In this document: in pieces, positions 51,977 to 61,231 of the stretch
How the letters are laid out: the number at the start of each line of letters is the position of its first letter
Position numbering within the stretch: position 1 is the stretch's first letter
Source: Nakamurella silvestris
GTDB lineage: Bacteria > Actinomycetota > Actinomycetes > Mycobacteriales > Nakamurellaceae
DNA length: 64,000 nt
Reading direction: 5' to 3'
Assembly: GCA_003576535.1 (NCBI GenBank)
Contig: QXCQ01000091.1
Coordinates: 237,877-301,876 of the forward strand
The notes under the pieces: generated by a model
The model's database searches: none
Told to the model about the DNA's origin: nothing
What the model saw: the letters and a program-made list of their open reading frames with translations, nothing else
Position numbers and translations under genes: made by a program

Positions 51977-53140
51977 TCAGGCCTCCGGATCGAAACCGGC
52001 GACGGCACCGATGACGGTGACGGCCGGCGGGCTGATCCCGGCCTCGACCGTCAGCTCCCCGATGGTGGCCACGGTCCCCCGGATCACCTGCTGGGTCGGC
52101 ATCCCGCCGTCCGCGACCGTCGCTGCCGGGGTCTCGGGGTCCAAGCCACCGGCCATCAATGCTTCCGCGATGGCCGGAAGTGTTGCCACGGCCATCATCA
52201 GCACGAGGTCGGTGCCGGTACGGGCCAGGGCGGCGTAGTCCAGGGTCGACCGCGGATCACCCGGGGGCACATGACCGGAGATGACGGTGAAACCCTGGTT
52301 CAACCCCCGGTGGGTCACGGGGATACCGGCCAGGGCGGGCGCGGCGATCGCCGAAGTGACCCCCGGGATCAGCTCCACCGGGACCCCGGCCGCCGCACAG
52401 GCCTGCCATTCCTCGCCGCCGCGGCCGAAAACGAAATTGTCCCCACCCTTGAAGCGCACCACGGTCTTCCCGGCCTTGGCGTGGGTCACCAACAGCCGGT
52501 TGATCTCCTCCTGGGCGGTGAACTGCCCACGCGGGATCTTCGAGACGTCGATCAGCTGGGCACCCTTCTTGGCCTCCACCAGCGCGGCCAGCGGGGCCAG
52601 CCGGTCGCTGACGATGACATCGGCCTCCCGCAGGGCCAGCAGGCCGTTGACCGTCAGCAGTCCCGGGTCCCCCGGGCCGCCGCCGACCAGTACCACCTTG
52701 CCGCCGAGCCGGTGCCGCCCGTCGGTGGGCTCCACGGCGACGGCGGTGCTGTCTCCGGGAAGGGCGAAGATCCGCTGCCGCTCACAGGCGTCGAAGACCG
52801 CACCGTCGAGGTCGGCGTCACCGTTGGCGGCGAAGACCAGCCAGTACCCGGCCAGATCGGCATCGGTCCAGCCGCGGCGGTGCCAGGTCAGCAGCCCACG
52901 TTCGGCCATGTCGGCGATGGCCGGCAGGGCCTCCGGCGCGATGACGGTGACCTCGGCGCGGGCACCCCGCAGGGCCGCGATCCGCCCGAGGGCCGCCGCG
53001 CTCGCACCGATGACCAGCACCGGCCTGCCCGAGATCGGCAATGTGGCCTGGTAGCCCGACGTGCCTGACACTTGTGAAACTCCGTTCGTCACTGATGGTG
53101 CGCCCGTCGCCCGAGTGTGTTCCGGAAGGACGGCCGTCAC
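51977..53140 (-). CDS. cobA: Uroporphyrinogen-III C-methyltransferase with CysG-type N-terminal domain
   Basis: Makes precorrin-2, the branch point to cobalamin and sirohaem. Residues 34-140 resemble the precorrin-2 dehydrogenase (CysG N) domain, although its dinucleotide loop reads VIGASAAALGRIA instead of the usual GGG, so activity is uncertain. From 148 the methyltransferase is complete: KVVLVGGGPGDPGLLTVNGL, FKGGDNFVFGRGGEE and the PGVTSAIAAPALAGIPVTHR region. It starts at GTG, 67 bases after the cbiA-cobC fusion, with a hairpin between. Confidence 0.93.
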   Translation of the reverse strand: MTAVLPEHTRATGAPSVTNGVSQVSGTSGYQATLPISGRPVLVIGASAAALGRIAALRGARAEVTVIAPEALPAIADMAERGLLTWHRRGWTDADLAGYWLVFAANGDADLDGAVFDACERQRIFALPGDSTAVAVEPTDGRHRLGGKVVLVGGGPGDPGLLTVNGLLALREADVIVSDRLAPLAALVEAKKGAQLIDVSKIPRGQFTAQEEINRLLVTHAKAGKTVVRFKGGDNFVFGRGGEEWQACAAAGVPVELIPGVTSAIAAPALAGIPVTHRGLNQGFTVISGHVPPGDPRSTLDYAALARTGTDLVLMMAVATLPAIAEALMAGGLDPETPAATVADGGMPTQQVIRGTVATIGELTVEAGISPPAVTVIGAVAGFDPEA

Positions 53141-53181
53141 GCGGCCGCGCCTGCCCCGTCAACGCCGGACGGCGGGTCGAT

Positions 53182-53203
53182 CTGTTGGAGGGTGCTCCAA
53201 CAG
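53182..53203 (-). terminator. Hairpin between the cbiA-cobC fusion and cobA
   Basis: Perfect 9-bp arms CTGTTGGAG and CTCCAACAG with a 4-base loop in the 67-base gap. There is no U-tract. It may weaken read-through or mark an RNA-processing site. Confidence 0.45.
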
Positions 53204-53207
53204 CAGA

Positions 53208-55775
53208 TCATGCCGGAAAAACGGATCCGACTTCGCCGCCGCGGTGCCGCTCGGCCGCCAGACCGGCCAGTATCGCGGCCAGCGCCGACAGCAGGGACCG
53301 GCTCGTCGCCGGGTCGCGGACGGCAATGCGGATCCAGGCACCGTCCAGACCGGGGAAGGTGTCCCCGCGACGCACGACATAGCCCTGCTCGCGGAGCCGG
53401 GTGCGCAGATGGTCCGGGTCGGCGCCGACGGGCAGCACCGGGCGGGTGTCGACCAGGACGAAGGAAGCCGCCGGATTCCCGACCGCCGGGATCCCCAGTT
53501 CGGCGAGGCCGTCCACCAGGACCTTGCGCCGGGCCGGTAGCGCGAGGGCCATCGCCTCGGCCTCCGCCAGGGCCGCCGGGGTGCTGCAGGCCACCATTGC
53601 GGTCAGGGCCGGGGTCGACACCGACCACGGCGGCTGGACCTCGCGCAGCAGCTCGACCAGTGCGGGTTCGGCCAGGACGTACCCGGCCCGCAGTCCGGCG
53701 ATCCCCCAGGTCTTGGTCAGCGACCGCAGCACCAGGACGCCCGGAAGATGTTCGGCCGCAAGGGATTCCCGTTCCCCCGACTGGGTGTCGATGAAAGCCT
53801 CGTCGACGACGACGATCCGCCCCGGCCGCACCAGCGATCGCAGGACCGATGCCGGGTGCAGGACGGAGGTCGGGTTCGTCGGGTTGCCGACGAACACCAG
53901 GTCGGCATCCTCCGGAACCAGGGCCGGGTCGAGCCGGAAGCCGGCGGAGGCCGGGAGCTGGACCCGACGGACCGGGCGACCGGCCGCCACCATGGCCGCC
54001 TCCGGCTCGGTGAACTGCGGGTGCACCACCACCGGTCGTTTCCCCGGGATGGCGGTCGCGATCAGGGTGAACGCCTCTGCCCCACCGGAGGTCGGCAGCA
54101 CCTCGGCGGTGGTCCGGCCGTGCCTGCGGGCCAGGGCCGCCGTGGCATCGGCCGGCCGGGGGTAGGCGGCCAGGGCGGGGGTGGCCGCGTTGATCGCCGT
54201 CTGCAACCACACCGGCGGTTGGCGCAGATGTACGTTGACCGCCAGATCCACCAGCCCATCAGCGATCTCGGTGTCCCCGTGATGGCGCAGGTCCGGTTCG
54301 ACCTCCGGCACCGCGACGGTCGCGGAGCGGGCGGCCTCCTCGACAAGAGCGGCCGCCGAAGGCTGCACAGGCCGGACCGGGAGGTGCTGCGGCCCGGCCG
54401 CCCGATCCCGGACGGCCGCGATGAAACGTGCTGCCAGGGCCGGATACCCGGCCCAGTGCACGTGCAGGTAGGAGGCGTGCAGGTTGCCCTGGGAGAAGCC
54501 GTCGGGTCGGCCGTCGAGCAACCAGCCCGGCGTGGATCCCGCACCGGAACCGATGAGGGCCGTCCGGTGGAACTCGTGGCCGGTCACCCGGCTTCCGGCA
54601 ACGGCCACCACGGTGTCCGCCGTCGCGATGGCGGTGCGGTAGGACAGGGTCAGCCGGGGGGTCATCGCCGCATCGGCGGGGACCGCCCCGACCATGGGAG
54701 AGCCGTCGACGGTCCGGCACAGGTACAACAGACCGGCGCATTCGGCGACCGTGGGCAGGCCTGCGTCGATCCGGGCCCGTAGGTCCGCCCGCAGGCCCTG
54801 GTTCGCGCCGAGACCGGCGGCATGGACCTCGGGGAAACCGCCGCCCAGGTACAGGCCGGCGGTCTCAGCCGGAAGTGCGACATCCTCCACCGGGTCGAAG
54901 ACCATCGGCCGCAGACCCGCGGCGGCCAGCAGTTCGTCGGTCTCGGTGTAACGGAAGGTGAAGGCACGTCCACCGGCGATGGCCACCGTCGGCCCGCTGC
55001 CCGGATCGGTGCAGTGCACACCGTTCTCGGCCAGCGCCTGCACCGGATCCCAGGCGGGGCCGGACAGGTCGGGCGCGGACCGGGCGATCCGCAGCACCTC
55101 GGCGAGGTCGATCCGCTCGGCGATCTGGGCGGCCAGCCGATCGAGGACCGTCAGCGCATCGGCCCGTTCTGCGGCCGGTACCAACCCGAGATGCCGTGAC
55201 GGGGCGGAGATCCCATCATCCCGTTTGAGCACACCCAGCACCGGGATTCCCGTGCTCTCCAGAGCGTTGGTGACCTCGGTGGCATGCCGGTCGGATCCGG
55301 CCTTGTTCAGGACGACACCGGCGATCCGGACGGCGGAGTCGAAGGAGGCCAGCCCGTGCACCACCGCCGCGATGGTGCGACTGGCCGAGGAGATGTCGAC
55401 GACCAGGATGATCGGTGCCCGCACCACACCGGCGACATGGGCGGTGGAGGCGAACCCCTCCCGGCCGATGGCGCCGTCGTACAGGCCCATCACCCCTTCG
55501 ATGACGGCGATGTCGGCCGGTTCGGGGGTGGCCGCACCGTGCAGCAGCAGCGGGACCAGCAGATCCTCGCCGACCAGGTGCGGGTCAAGGTTGCGACCCG
55601 GACGTCCGGTGGCCAGGGCGTGGTAGCCGGGGTCGATGTAATCGGGACCGACCTTGTGGCCGGACACCCGGTGACCGGCCCGCCGCAGGGCGGCCATCAG
55701 ACCGGTTGCCACCGTGGTCTTCCCGTGGCCGGAGGCCGGCGCGGCAATGACCACCCGCGGCAGGGTCGTCACCAT
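53208..55775 (-). CDS. cbiA-cobC: Fusion of cobyrinate a,c-diamide synthase and threonine-phosphate decarboxylase
   Basis: An 855 aa double enzyme. Residues 1-455 are CobB/CbiA: P-loop APASGHGKTTV at 12-22, KVGPDYIDPGYH at 41-52, and a class I glutaminase domain with Cys346 in AECAGLLYL. Residues 485-845 are a PLP enzyme of the CobC/CobD type (L-threonine-O-3-phosphate decarboxylase), with the NPTNPTS substrate region at 631-637 and Lys688 in RSLTKTWGIAGLRAGY. About 30 disordered residues link them. One half amidates the corrin ring, the other makes the aminopropanol phosphate arm for CbiB. Its start overlaps cobO by 7 bases. Confidence 0.93.
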   Translation of the reverse strand: MVTTLPRVVIAAPASGHGKTTVATGLMAALRRAGHRVSGHKVGPDYIDPGYHALATGRPGRNLDPHLVGEDLLVPLLLHGAATPEPADIAVIEGVMGLYDGAIGREGFASTAHVAGVVRAPIILVVDISSASRTIAAVVHGLASFDSAVRIAGVVLNKAGSDRHATEVTNALESTGIPVLGVLKRDDGISAPSRHLGLVPAAERADALTVLDRLAAQIAERIDLAEVLRIARSAPDLSGPAWDPVQALAENGVHCTDPGSGPTVAIAGGRAFTFRYTETDELLAAAGLRPMVFDPVEDVALPAETAGLYLGGGFPEVHAAGLGANQGLRADLRARIDAGLPTVAECAGLLYLCRTVDGSPMVGAVPADAAMTPRLTLSYRTAIATADTVVAVAGSRVTGHEFHRTALIGSGAGSTPGWLLDGRPDGFSQGNLHASYLHVHWAGYPALAARFIAAVRDRAAGPQHLPVRPVQPSAAALVEEAARSATVAVPEVEPDLRHHGDTEIADGLVDLAVNVHLRQPPVWLQTAINAATPALAAYPRPADATAALARRHGRTTAEVLPTSGGAEAFTLIATAIPGKRPVVVHPQFTEPEAAMVAAGRPVRRVQLPASAGFRLDPALVPEDADLVFVGNPTNPTSVLHPASVLRSLVRPGRIVVVDEAFIDTQSGERESLAAEHLPGVLVLRSLTKTWGIAGLRAGYVLAEPALVELLREVQPPWSVSTPALTAMVACSTPAALAEAEAMALALPARRKVLVDGLAELGIPAVGNPAASFVLVDTRPVLPVGADPDHLRTRLREQGYVVRRGDTFPGLDGAWIRIAVRDPATSRSLLSALAAILAGLAAERHRGGEVGSVFPA

Positions 55776-56383
55776 TCGATCCCCCGCTGGCCCTTCTGAC
55801 CGGCGTCCATCGGGTGTTTCACCTTGCCCATCTCGGTCACCAGGTCGGCGATCGCGGCGAGCTTCGGGTCGGCCCGGCGGCCGGTCATCACCACGTGCTG
55901 GGAACCCGGTCGGTTCGCCAAGGTCTCGACCACGTCATCGATGTCGATCCACCCCCAGTTGATCGGGTAGGTGAACTCGTCGAGCACGTAGAAACGATGG
56001 GTTTCCGCGTGGAGCCGGCGTTTGATCTCCACCCAGCCCTCGGCCGCGTCGGCGGCGTGATCGGCCTCGGCACCGGCCTTGCGCGACCAGGACCAACCCG
56101 ATCCCATCTTGTGCCACTCGATCGGCCCACCGATGCCCTGGGTCTCGTGCAGCTCGCCGAGGGTCTTGAAGGCCTCCTCCTCGCCGATCTTCCACTTCGC
56201 GGATTTGACGAACTGGAAGACGCCGATCGGCCAGCCCTGGTTCCAGGCCCGCAGCGCCATCCCGAAGGCGGCCGTCGACTTCCCCTTGCCGTCACCCGTG
56301 TGCACCATGACCAGGGCGCGGTTCCGTCGTTGACGGGTGGTCAGTCCGTCGTCGGGGACCGATTCCGGTTGTCCCTGGGGCAT
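55769..56383 (-). CDS. cobO: Cob(I)yrinic acid a,c-diamide adenosyltransferase
   Basis: ATP-dependent enzyme that adds the 5'-deoxyadenosyl ligand to the reduced corrinoid. The 204 aa protein has the P-loop HTGDGKGKSTAAFG at 28-41, the VLDEFTYPINWGWI acidic motif and VMTGRRADP, all typical of the CobO/BtuR family. It lies 1 base after the chelatase gene and overlaps the cbiA-cobC gene. Confidence 0.96.
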   Translation of the reverse strand: MPQGQPESVPDDGLTTRQRRNRALVMVHTGDGKGKSTAAFGMALRAWNQGWPIGVFQFVKSAKWKIGEEEAFKTLGELHETQGIGGPIEWHKMGSGWSWSRKAGAEADHAADAAEGWVEIKRRLHAETHRFYVLDEFTYPINWGWIDIDDVVETLANRPGSQHVVMTGRRADPKLAAIADLVTEMGKVKHPMDAGQKGQRGIEW

Positions 56384-56384
56384 C

Positions 56385-58487
56385 TCAGGCCACCCGTCCC
56401 GGCGTCCTGGCCGTACCGGCCCGAACCACCTCGGTCAGCTGCTCGGCCGCCACCTCACCCAGCGGCAGGTACTCGGCGTTGAGGCTGCGCGCCAGCTCCT
56501 GGGCCAGCCCCATCCGGAAACGTCCTGTCTCACAGTCGATCACGATCGAGGCCACCCCGGTGGCAGCGAGATACGCTGCCGCCTGGCGGGACCGGGCCAG
56601 CGCACCGGCACCGGCGGTGGCCCGGCCGTCCGTCACCAGCACCAGCAGCGGACGTCGCCGTGGGTCCCGGATCCGTTCCAGCCGCAAGGTTTCCGCGGCC
56701 AGCAGCAGTCCCTCGGCCAGCGGGGTCCGGCCGCCGGCCGGCAGGCCCTCCAACCGGGTCGCGGCGATGTCGACCGAAGAGGTGGCGGGCAGGGCCAGGG
56801 TGGCACCGGTTCCCCGGAAGGTGACCAGGCCGACCTTGTCCCGCCGCTGGTAGGCATCCAGCAGCAGCGACAGCACAGCGGTTTTCACCTGTTCCATCCG
56901 CTCCCGCGCGGCCATCGAGCCGGAGGCGTCGACGCAGAAGAGGACCAGATTGGACTCCCGACCCTCCCGCACCGCCATCCGGACATCGGATCGACGCACC
57001 GAGATGCCTTGGCCCTGATGGTTCCTCGCACGTTGATGCGGTGCCGCCGCCCGGATCGTGGCAACCAGATGGACCGCGCCGTGAGCCTCCCCCACCGGTA
57101 ACTCGGCACCGATGGTCCGGCCGCTGCTGGTGATCGCCCGCGAGCGTTTCCCCGCCTCGCCGGATCCGGTGCCGGGCACCGTGAGTGCCCGGGTCCGATA
57201 GGTGCTGCCCGACCCCACGGTGGACAGGCGTGCCTGGCCCGGGGCGGGTGGTGCCTCGGTCGGGGCCTCCTCGGACTCCTGGGCCTGGGCCTGCTGCTGC
57301 TCGCCCTCCGCGGCCGATTCGGGCTGCGACTCCGGCTGCCCGGGGTCGGCCTGCGGTTCACCGCTCGGCGGGGTCGAACCGTCCTGGTCCTGGGGTCCGT
57401 CGGAGCCGTCGTCAGGGCCGTTGTCCGGGCCCTCGTCGGGCCTACCGTCGGGGTTCTCGTCCTGCGGGGGCTCGGGCTCCGGGTCATCCGGGCCGAGGAT
57501 GCGGTCGAGCAGTTCCTCGTCCATGCCGGGGGCGTCGAACGGGTTGCGGCGACGGCGGTGCGGCAGGGCCAGCCGGGCAGCCGCCCGGATGTCGGCCTTG
57601 ACCACGGTGTCCCGGCCGGCCCAGGCGGCGTGGGCGACGGCGGCGCGGGCGGTGACGATGTCGGCGCGCATCCCGTCCACCTCGAACGCGGCGCACACGG
57701 CGGCGATCAGTTCCAGGGCGGTGTCTGGCAGCTCCACCTGCGGCAATGCCGCCCGCGCGGCGGCGATCCGCAGAGCCAGGTCGGCCTCCTCCGCCTGGTA
57801 ACGGCTCGCGAAGCCGGTGGGATCGGCGTCATGGGCGAGGCGGCGGCGGACGACCTCGGCGCGCAGGGCCGGGTCCTTCGGCGCGGCCACCTCGACGGTC
57901 AACCCGAACCGGTCGAGGAGCTGCGGGCGCAACTCCCCCTCCTCCGGGTTCATCGTGCCGACCAGCACGAATCGGGCGGCGTGGGCAATGGACACACCCT
58001 CGCGCTCGACCGTGGACCGGCCCATGGCGGCGGCATCCAGCAGCAGGTCGACCAGGTGGTCGTGCAGCAGGTTCACCTCGTCCACGTACAACATGCCCCG
58101 ATGCGCACCGGCCAGCAGGCCGGGCTCGTACTCGGTGACACCGGCGGTCAGCGCGCGCTCCAGATGCAGGGAACCGATCACCCGGTCCTCGGTGGCACCG
58201 ACCGGGAGCTCGACCAGGCGAGCGGGCCGCTCATGGCCGGGGGCGGCCGCATGCGGTCCGTCCGGGCAGGCGGGATCCGGGTCGGCCGGGTCGCAGGAGA
58301 AACGGCAGTGGTCGACCACGGCCACGGGTGGCAACAGCGCGGCCAGGGCCCGCACCATGGTGGACTTCGCGGTGCCCTTCTCCCCGCGGACCAGGACACC
58401 ACCGACGGCCGGCGACACCGCGGTCAGGGCAAGGGCAAGGGCCATGTCGTCCATGCCGACGACGGCGGTAAACGGGTAGGTGCTCAT
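56385..58487 (-). CDS. Fused ChlI/ChlD-type chelatase ATPase with VWA domain
   Basis: A 700 aa protein joining an AAA+ ATPase (residues 1-330; Walker A RGEKGTAKST, MLYVDEVNLLHDHLVDLLLD, GTMNPEEGELRPQLLDRFGL) to a von Willebrand A domain (about 500-690; metal-site CVDASGSMAAR) through a 150-residue Pro/Asp/Gln-rich linker. In aerobic cobalamin producers without CobS/CobT chelatase subunits, such ChlID proteins are thought to drive cobalt insertion with CobN. The ATG at 58487 begins the typical MSTYPFTAVVGMDDMALAL; the longer open frame upstream is riboswitch leader. First gene of the riboswitch operon. Confidence 0.9.
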   Translation of the reverse strand: MSTYPFTAVVGMDDMALALALTAVSPAVGGVLVRGEKGTAKSTMVRALAALLPPVAVVDHCRFSCDPADPDPACPDGPHAAAPGHERPARLVELPVGATEDRVIGSLHLERALTAGVTEYEPGLLAGAHRGMLYVDEVNLLHDHLVDLLLDAAAMGRSTVEREGVSIAHAARFVLVGTMNPEEGELRPQLLDRFGLTVEVAAPKDPALRAEVVRRRLAHDADPTGFASRYQAEEADLALRIAAARAALPQVELPDTALELIAAVCAAFEVDGMRADIVTARAAVAHAAWAGRDTVVKADIRAAARLALPHRRRRNPFDAPGMDEELLDRILGPDDPEPEPPQDENPDGRPDEGPDNGPDDGSDGPQDQDGSTPPSGEPQADPGQPESQPESAAEGEQQQAQAQESEEAPTEAPPAPGQARLSTVGSGSTYRTRALTVPGTGSGEAGKRSRAITSSGRTIGAELPVGEAHGAVHLVATIRAAAPHQRARNHQGQGISVRRSDVRMAVREGRESNLVLFCVDASGSMAARERMEQVKTAVLSLLLDAYQRRDKVGLVTFRGTGATLALPATSSVDIAATRLEGLPAGGRTPLAEGLLLAAETLRLERIRDPRRRPLLVLVTDGRATAGAGALARSRQAAAYLAATGVASIVIDCETGRFRMGLAQELARSLNAEYLPLGEVAAEQLTEVVRAGTARTPGRVA

Positions 58488-58569
58488 ATCTGCGGCTTGA
58501 CGCCTCTTCCGTCCTCGCGGGGATCCACGCCCACTGATCAACTCGGCACGCCCGCCGGGTGAGGTCCGG

Positions 58570-58690
58570 GCGTCGACGGCGGTGATGTCCTGGCTCCGGC
58601 CCACGATGGACCGTCACAGTGGCGGGACCGCTCCGGACTCGTCCGGTGCCGCGTGGCAGCGGCACCCGACCCACCGGAATTCCTCCCCGA
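58570..58690 (-). ncRNA. Cobalamin riboswitch upstream of the chlID-cobO-cbiA/cobC-cobA operon
   Basis: The minus strand reads GGCACCGGACGAGTCCGGAGC, then GGTCCCGCCACTGTGACGG, the B12-box core, followed by GGGCCGGAGCCAGGACATC. It lies about 80 bases before the chelatase start. Adenosylcobalamin should repress this operon. The ends are approximate; part of the 5' side lies close to the divergent cobL start. Confidence 0.9.
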
Positions 58691-58756
58691 CCGTCACCCA
58701 CGATCGTCCCACAGGTCGGGGCGAAGCCACGGCGCGGCCGACCCGCCGGAATCGGC

Positions 58757-58762
58757 TAGCGT
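58757..58762 (+). promoter_or_regulatory. -10 element of a leaderless cobL transcript
   Basis: TAGCGT ends 7 bases before the GTG at 58770, as in other leaderless genes of the window. No clear -35 box. Confidence 0.45.
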
Positions 58763-58769
58763 GCCTGGG

Positions 58770-60008
58770 GTGACCTCCCTGCCGCGACGGATCGATCCCG
58801 ACCTGCCCACCGCCGTGATCGTGCTGGGGGTCGGCGGCGACGGCTGGACCGGCCTGACCGAGGCCCACCAGGCCCTGGTGACCACTGCGGAGGTCGTGCT
58901 GGCCGGTGCGCGTCACCTGTCGCTGATCCCCGAGGTCCCGGGCCAGCTGCGCCTGACCTGGCCCTCCCCGCTCCGATCGGGACTGCCCGACCTGTTGGCA
59001 GAACTGGCCGGCCGGTTCGTCCTCGTACTGGCCTCCGGGGACCCACTGGTGTCCGGGATCGGCAGCACCCTGATCGAACTCCTGGGCCCGGACCGTGTGA
59101 CGGTCCTCCCACACGTCTCCTCCGTGGCCGTGGCCCGGGCACGCCTGGGCTGGCCGGCCGAGTCGGCGACCGTGGTCTCCGCCGTCGGCCGGGACAGCGC
59201 GGCGGTACTGCGGCCGGTGGCCCCGGGCCGCCGGCTGCTGGTGCTCTCCTCCGACGAGCACACCCCCGGCGAGGTGGCCGCGCTGCTGACCGGGGCGGGA
59301 TACGGCAGCAGCACGATGACCGTGTTCAGCGACCTGGACAGCCTGGTCGAGACCCGCGTCCGCGGCGCGGCGCGCGAGTTCACCGAGCCCGTCGGCCGGT
59401 TGAACATCATCGCGGTGGAGTGTGTCGCCGACCCGGGCCTACCGGTGTTCGGGCTGGTCGGCGGACTGCCGGACGAAATCTTCGACCATGACGGCCAACT
59501 GACCAAACGGGATGCACGGGCCTCGGCCCTGTCCCGGTTGGTGCCGGTCCCCGGGCAGCTGCTCTGGGACGTCGGCGCGGGTGCGGGGTCGGTGGCCGTC
59601 GAATGGGCCAGGGCCGACCCGCTGTGCCGGGCCATCGCGATCGAACGGGACCGGCCCCGGGCGGCCCGGATCGCCGCCAACGCCCGGCGGCTGGGCGTGC
59701 CCTCCCTCCGGGTGGTCCTGGGCGCGGCCCCGGACGCCCTGGCCGACCTGCCCGCCCCCGATGCGGTGTTCATCGGCGGCGGGGCGACCATCCCCGGCCT
59801 GATCGACCGGTGCTGGTCGGCCCTGGCCCCCGGCGGGCGCCTGGTCGCCCATGCCGTCACGGTCGAGTCCGAGATGGTCCTGCTGGACCGGTACCGGCTC
59901 CTCGGCGGCGAACTGACCCGGATCGCGATCGAAAAGGCCGAACCACTGGGGACTTTCACCGGCTGGAAACCACTACGCACCCTGGTGCAATGGAGTGTGC
60001 AGAAATGA
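58770..60008 (+). CDS. cobL: Precorrin-6Y C5,15-methyltransferase (decarboxylating), CbiE-CbiT fusion
   Basis: Methylates C-5 and C-15 and decarboxylates the acetate side chain of the corrin ring. The 412 aa protein has a CbiE half (residues 10-205; VIVLGVGGDGWTGLTEAHQA, VLASGDPLVSGIGSTL) and a CbiT half (215-405; SAM-binding LLWDVGAGAGSVAVEWARAD, then FIGGGATIPGLIDRCW). The GTG at 58770 is preferred because a -10 element lies 7 bases before it and there is no Shine-Dalgarno. It overlaps cobM by 4 bases. Confidence 0.95.
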   Translation: MTSLPRRIDPDLPTAVIVLGVGGDGWTGLTEAHQALVTTAEVVLAGARHLSLIPEVPGQLRLTWPSPLRSGLPDLLAELAGRFVLVLASGDPLVSGIGSTLIELLGPDRVTVLPHVSSVAVARARLGWPAESATVVSAVGRDSAAVLRPVAPGRRLLVLSSDEHTPGEVAALLTGAGYGSSTMTVFSDLDSLVETRVRGAAREFTEPVGRLNIIAVECVADPGLPVFGLVGGLPDEIFDHDGQLTKRDARASALSRLVPVPGQLLWDVGAGAGSVAVEWARADPLCRAIAIERDRPRAARIAANARRLGVPSLRVVLGAAPDALADLPAPDAVFIGGGATIPGLIDRCWSALAPGGRLVAHAVTVESEMVLLDRYRLLGGELTRIAIEKAEPLGTFTGWKPLRTLVQWSVQK

Positions 60009-60766
60009 CCGTCCACTTCATCGGAGCCGGACCGGGCGCAGCGGACCTGCTGACCGTCCGGGCAACCCGGTTGATCGCCGCCGCCCAGGTCGTCCTGTAC
60101 GCCGGTACCTACCTGGACGAGGAGGTGCTCTCCTACTGTGCCCCCGGGGCGACCCGGATCGACACCCAGCACCTGAACCTCGATCAGATCACCGCCCACC
60201 TCGTCGACGCCCACGCCCGTGGGCAGGAGGTCGCCCGGTTGTGCTCCGGGGATCCGTCGATCTACTCGGCGGTGGCCGAACAGGGGCGGCGGCTGGACGC
60301 GGCCGGTGTGCCCTGGGACGTCACCCCCGGGGTGCCCGCCTACGCCGCGGCGGCCGCGGTGCTCGGCCGGGAGCTGACGGTGCCCGAGGTGGCCCAGACC
60401 GTCATCCTCACCCGGGCGCACGCCCGCTCCACCGCCCGGCCGGAGTCCATCGGACAGCTCGCGAAGTCCAGGGCCACCATGGTGCTGCACCTGGCGGTCA
60501 CCCAGACCCGTTCGCTGGCCGCCGAACTCACCGCGGAGTACGGGGCCGACTGCCCGGTCGCCGTACTGGCCAACGTCTCCCAGCCGAGCCAGCTGGTCCT
60601 GCGCGGCACACTGGCCGACATCGGCGACCAGGTCGAAGCGGCCGGACTACGACAGGCGGCCGTCATCATCGTCGGACATGCCTTGGCGGCAAGGGCTTTC
60701 CCCGATTCACATCTCTACACACCCGACCGGGTACGAGCATCGGAAGGCAGCAGCAATGACGACTGA
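60005..60766 (+). CDS. cobM: Precorrin-4 C11-methyltransferase
   Basis: SAM-dependent methyltransferase of the corrin pathway, 253 aa. The N-terminus TVHFIGAGPGAADLLTVRA and the segment RLCSGDPSIYSAVAEQGRRL are typical, as is VTPGVPAYAAAAAVLGREL. Its ATG overlaps the cobL stop; its own 3' end overlaps the next gene. CobM acts after CobJ in the pathway. Confidence 0.97.
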   Translation: MTVHFIGAGPGAADLLTVRATRLIAAAQVVLYAGTYLDEEVLSYCAPGATRIDTQHLNLDQITAHLVDAHARGQEVARLCSGDPSIYSAVAEQGRRLDAAGVPWDVTPGVPAYAAAAAVLGRELTVPEVAQTVILTRAHARSTARPESIGQLAKSRATMVLHLAVTQTRSLAAELTAEYGADCPVAVLANVSQPSQLVLRGTLADIGDQVEAAGLRQAAVIIVGHALAARAFPDSHLYTPDRVRASEGSSNDD

Positions 60767-61190
60767 ATCCCCGGCGGCCCGGCAACCGCTCGACCCGGCG
60801 GCCCTGCCCGAGACGACGATCGAGTTCCTGACCGAACGTCATCTGGCGACCCTGAGCACCCTGCGGGCCGACCTGTCGGTGCACGTGGTCCCGGTCGGAT
60901 TCACCTTCGACCAGGAGACCGGGCTCGTCCGGATCATCACCCGGGACGGCAGCGTCAAGGTGCGCAACGCCGAGCGGGTGCTGCCCGGCGGGATCCCGAC
61001 CCGCGGCGCAGTGTCCCAGGTCGACCGCGGCCGGTGGTTGACCCTGGAGGGACCGATCCGGGTGTCCCGGGTTCCCGAGGAGATCCGGGACGCCGAGAAC
61101 CGTTATGCCGCGCGGTATCGACAGCCCCAGCCGAATCCGGCCCGGGTGGTCCTGGTGATCGAGGTGGATCGGATCCTCGGCCGCGGCTGA
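60756..61190 (+). CDS. F420-dependent PPOX-class oxidoreductase family protein
   Basis: A 144 aa split-beta-barrel flavin/F420-binding protein, similar to the TIGR03618-type family. Visible features are HLATLSTLRADLSVHVVPVG near the N-terminus (strands 1-2) and RGAVSQVDRGRWLTLEGPIR. The ATG follows GGAAGG and overlaps cobM, so it is translated with the cobalamin genes. A reductive step on a corrin intermediate is imaginable, but no such role is established; cofactor choice (F420, FMN or haem) is not certain. Confidence 0.83.
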   Translation: MTTESPAARQPLDPAALPETTIEFLTERHLATLSTLRADLSVHVVPVGFTFDQETGLVRIITRDGSVKVRNAERVLPGGIPTRGAVSQVDRGRWLTLEGPIRVSRVPEEIRDAENRYAARYRQPQPNPARVVLVIEVDRILGRG

Positions 61191-61231
61191 CCTACGCCCG
61201 CCTGGGCTCTCCCGACCACGCCCCCGCTTTA

